Positions 1-8,591 of a stretch of 58,274 nt of DNA are shown piece by piece. This stretch comes from Nocardia anocheti (lineage in GTDB: Bacteria; Actinomycetota; Actinomycetes; Mycobacteriales; Mycobacteriaceae): NCBI RefSeq assembly GCF_029675105.1, contig NZ_JAQQFV010000015.1:1-58274 (forward strand). Direction: 5' to 3'. Position 1 is the stretch's first letter. Each line of letters opens with the position of its first letter. The translations under genes were made by a program, and so were the position numbers. A model generated the notes under the pieces. The model was given only the letters and a program-made list of their open reading frames with translations, did not search any database and was not told where the DNA came from.

Positions 1-225
1 CCTGGAAAATCCGGTATTTGCCCAGGTCGCGCGCGCCCGACGGCCACTGCGGGCAGTCGCTCCCCCGGCGGCGGTCACCCGCCGAGCAGATGGCGATCGG
101 TTGGCAACTGATCATTCGTCCAGCGAATCCGCGCGGCGGATTGCGCCGTCTACCTGCCGACATGATCCGTCACACGTAGACACCGACCACCCGCCGATAT
201 ACAGTTTGCCGACATTCAGCAATTT

Positions 226-239
226 TGTAGCTAACTACA
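226..239. promoter_or_regulatory. Candidate MarR operator
   Basis: Inverted repeat TGTAG-CTAA-CTACA lies about 20 bases before the start of the MarR gene. MarR proteins usually bind short A/T-rich palindromes at their own promoter and repress themselves, so autoregulation is the simplest reading. That is inference from position and symmetry only. Confidence 0.5.
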
Positions 240-258
240 TGGTCGAAGGGAGGCCGAG

Positions 259-801
259 GTGATCGACGATCTCGACTCGATCGAGCGTCGCGCCTGGAGC
301 GCCGTGCTCACGCTGGCGATGCGGGTGCCCAGTGCCCTCGACTCCCGGCTGCAGCGGGAATTCGGCGTGACCCATTTCGAGTACCGGGTGCTGGCGCTGT
401 TGCGGGAGGCGCCCGAGCACCGGATGCGGCTGAGCGCCTTGGCGGCGCGGGGGCACGGGTCGATGTCGCGGCTCTCGCATGTGGTGTCCAAGCTCGAGCG
501 GGTGGGCTGGGCGCGGCGGGAGACGGCGGAGGCGGGGCGCGGGGTGGACGCGGTGCTCACCGAGAGCGGGCTGGCCAAGGTGGTGGCGGCGACGCCGGAG
601 TACCTGATCGCGGTGCGGGCGCTGGTGCTCGACGGGCTCGACGAGCCGCAGAAGATCGAGCTGGCCGCTCTCGGTGAGCGGCTTTCGCACCATCTCGCTG
701 GCCGTCCACCGGAAACGCCGCCCCCGGAGTGGGAGCGGCGTCCGGTCGAGAACGGGGAGGTCAGTACTGGTGGGGGCGCCAGGTGGCGACCGCCCAGATG
801 A
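259..801 (+). CDS. MarR family transcriptional regulator
   Basis: A 180-residue protein with MarR architecture. An N-terminal dimerisation helix is followed by a winged helix (about residues 35-105) containing FEYRVLALLREAPEHRMRLS, a recognition-helix stretch SMSRLSHVVSKLERVGW and a wing ending VLTESG. GTG was chosen as start because AAGGGAGG lies 5-6 bases upstream. The C-terminal 25-30 residues are Pro/Gly/Arg-rich and overlap the convergent next gene by 41 bases, so this tail may not be functionally important. Regulated genes are unknown; the palindrome just upstream suggests autorepression. Confidence 0.85.
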   Translation: MIDDLDSIERRAWSAVLTLAMRVPSALDSRLQREFGVTHFEYRVLALLREAPEHRMRLSALAARGHGSMSRLSHVVSKLERVGWARRETAEAGRGVDAVLTESGLAKVVAATPEYLIAVRALVLDGLDEPQKIELAALGERLSHHLAGRPPETPPPEWERRPVENGEVSTGGGARWRPPR

Positions 802-1165
802 CCACGATGTCGATCACGATGATCAGGATCGACCACCAGGGGTAGTACGGCAGCCACAGGAAGTTCGCGATGATCGACAGCGCCGCGATCACCATGGCCG
901 ACACCCGACCCCAGGTCTGCCCGGCCAGTAGGCCGATCGCGACGATCACCGCGATCGCGCCGAGCACGATGTGCCACCATCCCCAGGCCGTCAGGTCGAA
1001 CTGGTAGGTGTATGCGGGCCCGACGACGATCAGATCGTCGTTGGCCACCGCCGCGATTCCCTGGAGGATCTGGAGAACACCGACCACCGCGAGCAGGATG
1101 CCTGCCCCGATGGAGGTTCCGGCCGCGATTCCGTCGCGAACCGGGTGCTGATTCTGGGTTGTCAT
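761..1165 (-). CDS. Small four-TM membrane protein (DUF7144-like)
   Basis: A 134-residue integral membrane protein with four predicted hydrophobic segments at roughly residues 18-38, 60-82, 85-103 and 106-128. The motif GWWHIVLGAIAVIVAIGLL resembles the actinobacterial DUF7144 family (recognised by eye, not searched). No enzymatic motif is visible. The start ATG encodes MTTQNQHPV. It converges on the MarR gene with a short overlap and is separated from the next gene by about 80 bases, so it is probably monocistronic. Confidence 0.75.
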   Translation of the reverse strand: MTTQNQHPVRDGIAAGTSIGAGILLAVVGVLQILQGIAAVANDDLIVVGPAYTYQFDLTAWGWWHIVLGAIAVIVAIGLLAGQTWGRVSAMVIAALSIIANFLWLPYYPWWSILIIVIDIVVIWAVATWRPHQY

Positions 1166-1244
1166 CGCTGGGCCTTTCCCGTCGGGTCAACGCCACGTGC
1201 CACACGGCACATACCGACGGTAGGAAGACGGGAGCGGCCCCGCC

Positions 1245-2741
1245 TCACCCGTTGCGGGTGAACTCGCGCACGCGCTTGACCGGGCGCAGGGTCTTGGCGA
1301 GGTCGGTGCGCGCGATCAGCAGCAGGTCGAGCAGGTAGTTCTGGCGGACCCGCCACGGATGCTTGTCGCCCTGGCGGGGGAACGCCGCGATGGACCGCAG
1401 GATGTAGCCCGCGTTCAGGTCCAGCAGGGGACGCGGCGTGGGGGTGGATTGCGGCTGTGGGACCACGGCGTCGCTGCCGGTGCGGTCGAGGTGGGCCAGG
1501 ACCTTGCAGACCAGGCGGGAGGTGAGGTCGGCGCGCAGGGTCCAGGAGGCGTTGGTGTAGCCGACGCAGATCGCGAAATTGGGCAGGCCGGTGAGCATGG
1601 CGCCCTGCCAGACGAACTGTTCGTCGAGCGCGACGGGCTTGCCGTCGACCGAGGGGGCGATGCCGCCGAAGGCGAGCAGCCGCAGGCCGGTGGCCGTGAC
1701 GACGATGTCGGCGGGCAGTGTGGTGCCAGAGGCCAGGCGGATGCCCTCGGGGACGAAGGTGTCGACGTGGTCGGTGACCACGGTGGCCTTGCCCTTCTTC
1801 ATCGCCTTGAAGAAGTCGGCGTCGGGGGCGGCGCAGAGGCGCTGGTCCCAGGGGTCGTAGTCGGGGGTGAAGTGCTCGGCGACGAGTTGGTCGTCTTTGA
1901 GGATGCGGGTGGTCAGGCCGATGAGCAGCTTGCGCGCGGCCGCCGGGCGACGGCGGCAGTACTGGTAGAAACCGATGTTGAACAGGATGTTCTTGACGCG
2001 GATCACCCGGTGGGCCAACCCGGCGGGGAGCAGGTCGCGGATCTTGTCGGCCTGCTTGTCGCGGCCGGGGACCGCGCTGATCCAGGTGGGCGTGCGCTGC
2101 AGCATGGTGACGTGTTCGGCCTCGGCCGCCAGCGACGGAACCAGGGTGACGGCGGTGGCGCCGCTGCCGATGACCACGATCCGCTTGCCGCGCACATCCA
2201 GATCGGCGGGCCAGAACTGTGGGTGCACGATGGTGCCCGCGAAGTCGTCGCGACCGGCGAAAACGGGGTCGTGCGGCTGCTGGTAGTCGTAGTAGCCCGC
2301 GCAGGCGTAGAGGAAACCGCAGGTCAGGGTGCTGAGCTCGGGGCCGTCGGGGCCCTCGTGGGCGATGGTGAGCTGCCAGCGCGCCCGCGCGGAGGACCAG
2401 TCGGCGCCGATCACCCGCGAGCCGTAGCGGATGCGCTTGTCGATGCTGTTCTCCCGGGCCGTCTCGCGGATGTAGTCCAGGATCGCGGCGCCGTCGGCGA
2501 TGGATTTGGCCGCGCGCCACGGCTTGAACGGGTAGCCGAGGGTGAACATGTCCGAATCGGACCGGATGCCCGGGTAGCGGAACAGGTCCCAGGTGCCGCC
2601 GAGATCGGCGCGGGCCTCGAGCACCGCGTAGCTGCGGTGCGGGTGTTCGGTCTGCAGCCGATAGGCGGCCCCGATGCCGGACAGTCCTGCGCCGACGATG
2701 ACGACGTCGAGGTGTTCGGGGGCAACGGCGGAGTCGGTCAT
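1245..2741 (-). CDS. EthA-type flavin Baeyer-Villiger monooxygenase
   Basis: A 498-residue FAD/NADPH monooxygenase. It has an N-terminal FAD Rossmann motif VVIVGAGLSGIGAAYRL (about residues 12-28), GGTWDLFRYPGIRSDSDM, the Baeyer-Villiger fingerprint FAGTIVHPQFWP and a second dinucleotide motif IVVIGSGATAVTLVPSLA. The pattern GTWDLFRYPGIRSDSDM with later YDPWDQRLC and YTNASWTLRADL is that of mycobacterial EthA, which oxidises ketones and activates ethionamide. The start is taken at MTDSAVAPEHL because the open frame upstream is antisense to the divergent YdcF gene. Family assignment is firm; orthology with Rv3854c and the natural substrate are not established. Confidence 0.9.
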   Translation of the reverse strand: MTDSAVAPEHLDVVIVGAGLSGIGAAYRLQTEHPHRSYAVLEARADLGGTWDLFRYPGIRSDSDMFTLGYPFKPWRAAKSIADGAAILDYIRETARENSIDKRIRYGSRVIGADWSSARARWQLTIAHEGPDGPELSTLTCGFLYACAGYYDYQQPHDPVFAGRDDFAGTIVHPQFWPADLDVRGKRIVVIGSGATAVTLVPSLAAEAEHVTMLQRTPTWISAVPGRDKQADKIRDLLPAGLAHRVIRVKNILFNIGFYQYCRRRPAAARKLLIGLTTRILKDDQLVAEHFTPDYDPWDQRLCAAPDADFFKAMKKGKATVVTDHVDTFVPEGIRLASGTTLPADIVVTATGLRLLAFGGIAPSVDGKPVALDEQFVWQGAMLTGLPNFAICVGYTNASWTLRADLTSRLVCKVLAHLDRTGSDAVVPQPQSTPTPRPLLDLNAGYILRSIAAFPRQGDKHPWRVRQNYLLDLLLIARTDLAKTLRPVKRVREFTRNG

Positions 2742-2804
2742 GGCGTCCAGTGTGCCCGGACCGAGGCGGGGACAGAAGAGCGTGGTTTCGCCTATCGTCG
2801 GGCG

Positions 2805-3398
2805 GTGTCGATTCTCCGGCGCACCGGGTGGCTGCTCCTGGGCGCACTGGTCACCGCGTCGGCGGCCGCGATCGCGGGACTGCCGGTGTATGTGGCACCG
2901 CAGCGTGATCCGGTGCGGCCCGCCGATGCCGTGGTGGTGTTGAGCGGTGGGCTCGACGAGCGCTTCGAGGTGGGAGTGGCGCTGGCCGAGCACGGGATGG
3001 CCGCGGAGGTGCTGATCTCGCTCGGCGATGATCCCGACGATCCGCGGATGGATCGGTACTGCGGTGGGCGGTTGCCGGTCCGGGTCTCGTGCTTCGTGCC
3101 CGATGCCGCGCGCATCGACGGCGAGGCGCGCGAGATCGTGCGGCGCGCGACGATCTACGGGTGGCGTCATCTCATCGTGGTGACCTCCACGCCGGAGCTC
3201 TCGCGCGCACGGCTCCTGGTGGGCAAGTGTTTCGACGGCGAGTTGACCATGGTGGCCGCGGCGACCGGCGCGGGTGCGAAGTACTGGACGTGGATGTATG
3301 TGCGTGAATCCGCCGGGTATCTGCGGGCTTTCGTGAATCAGCGCTGCGAGGCGGTGGTCGCGGCGCGGCCCGCTGGGCCGGAGTCGGTGCCGGATTAG
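2805..3398 (+). CDS. YdcF/DUF218-like envelope protein
   Basis: A 197-residue protein with one N-terminal hydrophobic segment (about residues 6-27, GWLLLGALVTASAAAIAGLP) followed by an extracytoplasmic DUF218-type domain. Visible motifs are ADAVVVLSGGLDERFEVGVAL and, near the end, HLIVVTSTPELSRARLL. DUF218 proteins (YdcF, SanA, ElyC) are implicated in envelope metabolism, but their reactions are mostly unknown. The GTG start was chosen because upstream coding is antisense to the monooxygenase gene; the two genes are divergent over about 63 bases. The VIT transporter follows after 9 bases and may be co-transcribed. Confidence 0.8.
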   Translation: MSILRRTGWLLLGALVTASAAAIAGLPVYVAPQRDPVRPADAVVVLSGGLDERFEVGVALAEHGMAAEVLISLGDDPDDPRMDRYCGGRLPVRVSCFVPDAARIDGEAREIVRRATIYGWRHLIVVTSTPELSRARLLVGKCFDGELTMVAAATGAGAKYWTWMYVRESAGYLRAFVNQRCEAVVAARPAGPESVPD

Positions 3399-3407
3399 GC
3401 TGACCGG

Positions 3408-4130
3408 GTGCCGGATCCGTCGACGACCGCCCATCCCCACGAACCGCACGGCGAGAGTTTCGCCGCGCGACTGAACTGGTTGCGCGCCGGGGTGCTCGGC
3501 GCCAACGACGGCATCGTGTCCACGGCCGGACTGGTGGTCGGTGTCGCCGCGACCACCGGGAACACCCGGACGATCCTCGCCGCGGGCATCGCGGGACTGG
3601 TCGCTGGCGCGATCTCGATGGCGGCCGGTGAGTACGTGTCGGTGAGCACCCAGCGCGATTCGGAGAAGGCCCTGCTGGCCAAGGAACGGCGCGAGTTGGC
3701 CGACGATCCGAACTCCGAATTGGTCGAGTTGGCGGGGATCTACGAGGCGAAGGGGTTGAGCCCGGCGACGGCGCGTGTCGTCGCGGAAGAGCTCACCGCG
3801 CACGACGCGTTCACCGCGCATGCCGAAGCCGAATTGGGGCTGGACCCGCGCGAGCTGACCAATCCGTGGGCGGCGGCGATCTCCTCGGCGGTCGCGTTCA
3901 CCTGCGGTGCGCTGCTGCCCTTGCTGGCCATCGCGATCCCGCCCGCCGCCTGGCGGGTGCCGGTGACGTTCGCGGCGGTGCTGGTGGCGCTGGCGCTGAC
4001 CGGCTCGCTCAGTGCCCGCCTCGGTGGCAGCCTGCGGCGGCGGGCCGTGCCGAGGGTGGTGATCGGCGGGGCGCTGGCCATGGCGATCACCTACGCGATC
4101 GGCATGCTCACCGACACCCTCGGCGGCTGA
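3408..4130 (+). CDS. VIT1/CCC1 family iron/manganese transporter
   Basis: A 240-residue membrane protein. The N-terminal half has the signature LRAGVLGANDGIVSTAGLVV, then GLVAGAISMAAGEYVSVSTQ (TM1-TM2). A charged cytosolic helical insert follows (about residues 85-155, with AKERRELADDPNSELVELA), then three C-terminal TM segments. VIT family members move Fe2+ or Mn2+ out of the cytosol, usually in exchange for protons. The Glu/Asp-rich insert corresponds to the metal-binding domain of the family. GTG start 9 bases after the preceding stop; it ends 6 bases from the convergent antiporter gene with no visible terminator. Confidence 0.88.
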   Translation: MPDPSTTAHPHEPHGESFAARLNWLRAGVLGANDGIVSTAGLVVGVAATTGNTRTILAAGIAGLVAGAISMAAGEYVSVSTQRDSEKALLAKERRELADDPNSELVELAGIYEAKGLSPATARVVAEELTAHDAFTAHAEAELGLDPRELTNPWAAAISSAVAFTCGALLPLLAIAIPPAAWRVPVTFAAVLVALALTGSLSARLGGSLRRRAVPRVVIGGALAMAITYAIGMLTDTLGG

Positions 4131-4136
4131 GCGGCG

Positions 4137-5711
4137 TCAGTGCGCCGGGCCGAGATCGAGTCTGCGGATGACCCGGTCGACGACATCGGGCGGGATGCCC
4201 GGCTCGCGGCGCGCGGCCTGGGCTTCGCGGCGGCCCGCCTCGACGACGGCCAGCCGGACCCCGCGCATGCGGGAGGCCAGGGCGCGTTCCTTCTCCAGGG
4301 TGGCTTTCGCGTCGGCGTCGGCGGCCTCGGGGTCGGCCTTGGCGGAGAGGTGACGCAGGGCGTCGCGCAGGTCCTCGTAGACGTCGTCGGGCAGGTCGTC
4401 GCGGGCGGCGATGCGCTTGAGTTCGGCGAGTTCGGCGTGCAGGACCCGGGTCCACAGGGCCTGTTCGACGGCGCGTTCCTCACGGGTGTCGGCGTGCACG
4501 CCGGTGATCCGCACGACCAGCGGCAGCGTCGGGCCCTGCACCAGCAGGGTGAACAGGACCACGGCGAAGGCGACGAAGAGGATCTCCGAGCGGGCCGGGA
4601 AATCGGCGCCGGAGTCGATGGTGAACGGGACGGCCAGCGCCAGCGCGACGGTGGCCACCCCGCGCATGCCCGCCCACCAGGTGACGATCACCTCGCGCCA
4701 GGTGAACGGCTCGTCGGTGTAGCGCCACAGTTTCATGCTGATCAGCCAGGTGACCAGCAGCCAGACCAGCCGCAACAGCACCACCACCGCGATCACCGCG
4801 ACGGTGATCCCGGCCAGCTCGGGCCAGTCGGCGCCGGTGGTGTCGATGACGACGCGCAGTTCCAGGCCGATCAGCGCGAAGGCGAAACCGGTGATGAGCA
4901 TTTCGGTGATGTCCCAGAAGGAGTCGGCGACCAGGCGGTATTCGCGATCGACGATCTCGGTGACCGCGTCGGTGAGATACAGCGCGCAGACCAGGACCGC
5001 GAGCACCGCCGAGCCCTCCCAGTGCTCGGCCAGGCCGTAGGCGGCGAAGGGCAGCAGCAGGGTCAGCGCCACCTGGCCGGTCGCGTTGTCGAGATACCGG
5101 GTGAACTTGCTACCGAGCCAGCCCAGCGCCAGGCCGACGCCGAGCCCGACCACCGCTGCCAGCACGAAGTCGCCCAGCGCGTGCCAGGGTGAGAACAGGC
5201 CGGTGACCACGGCCTGGATGCCGACGGTGTAGATGACGATCGCGGTGACGTCGTTGAACAGGCCCTCGCCGCCCAGGGTGACGATCAGGCGACGCGGCAG
5301 GCCGAGGCGGCCCGCCATGGAGGTGGCCGCGACCGGGTCGGGCGGGGCGACCAGCGCGCCGAGCACCACCCCGGCGGCCACCGCGACGGCCGGGTTCCAG
5401 GCGTGGAAGACCGCGGCGACCGCGATGGCGGTGACGATCACCAGGCCGACCGCGCGCAGGGCGATGATCTGCCAGTTCTCCGCGAATTGCCGCCAGGAGG
5501 TGCGGCGGGCGGCGGCGTAGAGCAGCGGGGGCAGCACCAGGGGCAGGATCAGTTCGGGCGGGATGTTGAGACTCGGCACCGCCGGGATCACCGCGAGCAC
5601 GCAACCGAAGACCGTCATCAGGATCGACGGGGCGACGCCGATCCGGTCACCGAAGGACTCGGCGAGCACGGCCGCGAGCAGGATCACCAGAGTGAGCACC
5701 AACTGGTCCAT
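4137..5711 (-). CDS. CPA1-type Na+/H+ antiporter
   Basis: A 524-residue cation/proton antiporter. About 12 TM segments span residues 1-400. The ion-site motif LVAPPDPVAATSMA and EGLFNDVTAIVIY (about residue 150) are typical of NhaP/NHE-type CPA1 exchangers. A cytoplasmic C-terminal helical tail of about 110 residues is rich in Glu, Arg and Ala (TREERAVEQALWTRVLHAEL onward) and presumably regulatory. Expected role is Na+ (or K+) export coupled to proton entry at the plasma membrane. ATG start with an open upstream spacer; transcribed toward the VIT gene. Confidence 0.9.
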   Translation of the reverse strand: MDQLVLTLVILLAAVLAESFGDRIGVAPSILMTVFGCVLAVIPAVPSLNIPPELILPLVLPPLLYAAARRTSWRQFAENWQIIALRAVGLVIVTAIAVAAVFHAWNPAVAVAAGVVLGALVAPPDPVAATSMAGRLGLPRRLIVTLGGEGLFNDVTAIVIYTVGIQAVVTGLFSPWHALGDFVLAAVVGLGVGLALGWLGSKFTRYLDNATGQVALTLLLPFAAYGLAEHWEGSAVLAVLVCALYLTDAVTEIVDREYRLVADSFWDITEMLITGFAFALIGLELRVVIDTTGADWPELAGITVAVIAVVVLLRLVWLLVTWLISMKLWRYTDEPFTWREVIVTWWAGMRGVATVALALAVPFTIDSGADFPARSEILFVAFAVVLFTLLVQGPTLPLVVRITGVHADTREERAVEQALWTRVLHAELAELKRIAARDDLPDDVYEDLRDALRHLSAKADPEAADADAKATLEKERALASRMRGVRLAVVEAGRREAQAARREPGIPPDVVDRVIRRLDLGPAH

Positions 5712-5795
5712 AACCGACCAGTCTCACGGATCCGGGCGGTCCCCGAAGGCCGACCCGCCGGTCAGGACGCTCGTGGGCTGGGTGTGGGCGGGATG

Positions 5796-6455
5796 TCAGC
5801 CGAGGACGGCGGCGGCCGGGGGGAGCAGGATCGGCGGCAGCGGGAACGGGAGCTGGATGGCGGGCGGGGGTGGCGGCGGAGCCGGGGCGGGCGCGGGGGC
5901 AGGCTCTGGCGCGGGTTCGGGTTCCGGTGGGGGTGGCGGGTTGTAGACCGGCGGCGGCTCGTAGGCGGGTGGGGGCGGTGGTTCGGGCGCGGGGGGTGGC
6001 GGAGGCGCGGGGGCTTCGACCGGGGCCGGTTCCGGCGCGGGGGCCGGGGCGGGTCCGGGAGCGGGCGGGGCTGGCTCGCCCGGTGGTGGGGCGGCGGGGG
6101 CGGTGACGGGGGCGGGGTTGTCGGGGGTGGTGACCGTGCACTGCCAGCTGCCGTCGTTCTCGACGCGCCAGTGCGCGACGATGCCGCCCGCCGAGCAGTT
6201 GCCGCCGACGCGGCGCGCGGGCCAGGGCGGGGCGAAGCCGACATCGGTGGCGTCGGCGGCCTCGTCGCCGGAGACCGGCAGGCCGCTGTTGCCGCGCATC
6301 GGGTTGACCGGATCGTTCTCGTCGCCCTGACCGGCGCGCAGCAGCAGACCGAGGGCGACGACGAGCGCCAACAGCGCGGCCAGCACCGCCGCGATCGCGA
6401 TCGTTCGAGTACTGCGCCCGGATTCCTGCTCGGGGGCTTCGCTGCTCTCTGCCAT
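5796..6455 (-). CDS. Membrane-anchored proline-rich protein
   Basis: A 219-residue protein with three parts. A short polar N-terminus is followed by one TM helix (about residues 19-40, TIAIAAVLAALLALVVALGL). A small extracellular region with two cysteines follows (NCSAGGIVAHWRVENDGSWQCTV written in parts: NCSAGG and GSWQC). The last 100 residues are a low-complexity Pro/Ala/Glu tail (APAPEPAP and PPPPPAPEP-like runs). Such tails span cell-wall layers in actinobacteria. The start at MAESSEAPE is preferred over a GTG 31 codons upstream, because that extension contains no recognisable structure. It lies 133 bases after mceF on the same strand, so co-transcription is possible. Function unknown; it is not a classical Mam protein. 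Confidence 0.7.
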   Translation of the reverse strand: MAESSEAPEQESGRSTRTIAIAAVLAALLALVVALGLLLRAGQGDENDPVNPMRGNSGLPVSGDEAADATDVGFAPPWPARRVGGNCSAGGIVAHWRVENDGSWQCTVTTPDNPAPVTAPAAPPPGEPAPPAPGPAPAPAPEPAPVEAPAPPPPPAPEPPPPPAYEPPPVYNPPPPPEPEPAPEPAPAPAPAPPPPPPAIQLPFPLPPILLPPAAAVLG

Positions 6456-6588
6456 CGCACCGCCTTCGACCGCGGACCAGGACTCCCCCTCGTCCAGCAG
6501 GCTACCGCACGGTTGCTCGATGATGGCCGCACCGCAACCGACAACCACTGGCCAGGGCGAATACCTATATCCAGTGGTTGCCAGATGT

Positions 6589-7548
6589 TTACTTGATCGC
6601 GACCCGAACCTTCACCGCGTCGGCGTCGGTGTTGTGCAGCGCCTGGGCGACCAGGGCGCTGAGGTCGAGCTGCGGGCCGGTGGCGGTCACCGATTCGGTG
6701 AGCGGGCGCAGGCCGGGCAGCAGGGCGGAGAGTTCCGGGCCGAGCTCGTCGAGCTTGGCGGTGAGCTCTTGCAGCAACGGCACCAGGCCGCCGTCGCGCA
6801 GGTACATCTCCGGGTCGCCGCCCGCGGCGCTGACCCGGCCGACCGATTCGACGAACTGGTCGATGACGTGCGCCAGCCGGACGAACTCGGGCGCGGCGGC
6901 CGAGGTGGCCGGACCGGCCCAGCCGATGTCACCGGAGACGTATTCGAAGTTGTTCTGCAGTTCGGCGATGGCGGGGGCGCGGCTCATGATGGCGGCGGCG
7001 AGCAGGTCACCGGCCCTGGCCAGCTCCGGGATGACGTTCTCGGTGCCGGTCATGGCCGTGCCGAGGGTGTCGACCAGCGAACCGACGACGGTGGGGTCGA
7101 GCTGCTCGACGGTCTTGGTGACCAGCCGCGCGACCTCCGGGATCGACATCGGGGTGCGCACGTTCTCCCCCGCCAGGTGCTGACCGTCGGCGACGAAGGG
7201 CCCGTCGGCGCCGCGCGGCACGAACTGCACGTACGGCTCGCCCAGCGAGGACAGGTGCTCGATGGTGACGACGCTGCTCATCGGCACCTTGTGCTCGGCG
7301 CCGAAGCGGAACCCGACCTGCACCCGTCCGGCCGCGGATGTGTCGACCGCGGTGACCTTGCCGATCTCGATGCCGGTCAGCAGGATCGGCGAGCCGACGC
7401 TGAGGCCGCCGGAGTTGGCCAGTTCGATCGAGGCCTCGGTGTAGTCGGCGAACGGGTCGACCCGCACCACGCCGAAGGTCAGGTAACTCGCGCCGAGCAC
7501 GGTGATGGCGGCGATGCCGCCCAGCGAGGTCAGGGCACCGATCTTCAT
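6589..7548 (-). CDS. mceF: MCE family protein, MceF position
   Basis: A 319-residue MCE substrate-binding protein, sixth in the set. It has an N-terminal signal anchor (residues 6-27, LTSLGGIAAITVLGASYLTFG) and an MlaD/MCE domain (about residues 34-115 with SVGSPILLTGIEIGKVTAVD and EHLSSLGEPYVQFVP). A helical region forms the tunnel in MCE complexes. It is shorter than Mce1F of M. tuberculosis (over 500 residues) and lacks a long C-terminal tail. The start overlaps the stop of the preceding gene by 4 bases (ATGA), so it is translationally coupled. Together with the other Mce proteins and YrbE permeases it should move lipids or sterols across the envelope. Confidence 0.9.
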   Translation of the reverse strand: MKIGALTSLGGIAAITVLGASYLTFGVVRVDPFADYTEASIELANSGGLSVGSPILLTGIEIGKVTAVDTSAAGRVQVGFRFGAEHKVPMSSVVTIEHLSSLGEPYVQFVPRGADGPFVADGQHLAGENVRTPMSIPEVARLVTKTVEQLDPTVVGSLVDTLGTAMTGTENVIPELARAGDLLAAAIMSRAPAIAELQNNFEYVSGDIGWAGPATSAAAPEFVRLAHVIDQFVESVGRVSAAGGDPEMYLRDGGLVPLLQELTAKLDELGPELSALLPGLRPLTESVTATGPQLDLSALVAQALHNTDADAVKVRVAIK

Positions 7549-8591
7549 CGCACCATTCCGATCATCCGCAGGGCGGTGACGATCTGCTCGACCCGTTCCT
7601 CCTCGGAGACCCGCACGCCGGTGACGTTCACCTGCGGATTCCGCGCGAACGGCAGCGCCCGCTCCTGCAGCAGGGTGCTGAGCAGGGCCATGTTGCTCGG
7701 CGTGCGCGAGTCGGGCGCGCCGCCGGTGGCCAGCGGCAGGAAGGCCGCCACGGCCGCGTCACCGGACTCGGCGACGGGAGTCAGCCAGGTCAGCGAGGAG
7801 CCGACCGGGCCGAGGGCGTCGAAGATCTTCATGGTCTTGGCGATCGAGTCGGCGGTGCCGTTGAGCGCGGTGACGGCCTCGGGAGTGAGGATGTTGGTGA
7901 GCTCGGGACCGATGCCGACCATCACCTCGGCATTGGAGGCGAGGCCGTTGACCAGCAGGTCGACCTGGTCGAGGTTGGCGGCCAGGTCGGCGGCGTCGGC
8001 GCCCATGACCGCGGAGATGCGCGCGGTCTCCTTCGGGTCCTGCGGCATGACCGAGTTGACCCGGCCGATCATCTCCTGGAGCTGACCGATGGCACCGCCC
8101 TGCACGAACAGGGCCATCGTCGCCATCGTGTCCTCGAGCTGGACCGGCGGTTTGGTGTGGTCGATGCCGATGGTGCCGCCGTCGCGCAGCAGTTGGCCGA
8201 AGCCGTCCTTCGGGGTGGTCAGCGACAGGTGGATGTCACCGAGGATGGTGTCCTGGCGCAGTTCGGCGATGGTGGAGGTGGGTAGTTGCACCGAATCGCG
8301 GATGTCGGCCTCGACGATGACGTATCCGCCGCGACCGGCCGGGGCATCGGCGGGCTGGACCACCCGCACACCCTCCACGATGCCGATCTCGGCGCCGTTG
8401 GCGATCACCTTCGATTTCGCGGGCAGATTCAGCGCGCTGCTGAACTCGATGTTCACCCGGTAGGTGGGGCCGCTGAGGGTGGCGCCGGGCACCGGCACCT
8501 CGGCGGGGTCGAAGCCGCAGCCGCCGACGGCGAGCCCGGCCGCGAGCAGTGCCGCGATCATGCTGTGTCGCACGGTCTTTCGCCTGTTCAT
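7545..8591 (-). CDS. mceE: MCE family lipoprotein, MceE/LprK position
   Basis: A 348-residue MCE lipoprotein. The signal peptide ends in the lipobox AVGGC (Cys about residue 25). The MCE domain follows with YRVNIEFSSALNLPAKSKV and GAEIGIVEGVRVV, then a helical C-terminal half. A lipoprotein in fifth position is the hallmark of mce operons (LprK in mce1). The start MNRRKTVRHSM was chosen because it places the signal peptide correctly and overlaps the mceD stop by 4 bases. The downstream end overlaps mceF by 4 bases. Confidence 0.9.
   Translation of the reverse strand: MNRRKTVRHSMIAALLAAGLAVGGCGFDPAEVPVPGATLSGPTYRVNIEFSSALNLPAKSKVIANGAEIGIVEGVRVVQPADAPAGRGGYVIVEADIRDSVQLPTSTIAELRQDTILGDIHLSLTTPKDGFGQLLRDGGTIGIDHTKPPVQLEDTMATMALFVQGGAIGQLQEMIGRVNSVMPQDPKETARISAVMGADAADLAANLDQVDLLVNGLASNAEVMVGIGPELTNILTPEAVTALNGTADSIAKTMKIFDALGPVGSSLTWLTPVAESGDAAVAAFLPLATGGAPDSRTPSNMALLSTLLQERALPFARNPQVNVTGVRVSEEERVEQIVTALRMIGMVR

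Noticed and set aside
1..225. Search for an RNA gene or ORF at the left edge
   Set aside because: No ORF with ribosome-binding site, tRNA-like structure or strong hairpin could be supported.
1359..2804. Upstream extension of the YdcF-like frame by nearly 480 codons
   Set aside because: It is the antisense reading of the monooxygenase gene. The real protein begins at the GTG at 2805, where a signal-anchor sequence starts.
3385..3407. Possible IdeR box before the VIT transporter (ATTAGGCTGACC)
   Set aside because: Only 11 of 19 consensus positions match and most overlap the end of the preceding coding region, so it is not better than chance.
5876..6110. Proline/alanine repeats taken as a tandem DNA repeat or CRISPR-like array
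   Set aside because: The periodicity is that of codons for Pro/Ala/Glu in a coding frame; unit length is irregular and there are no spacers.
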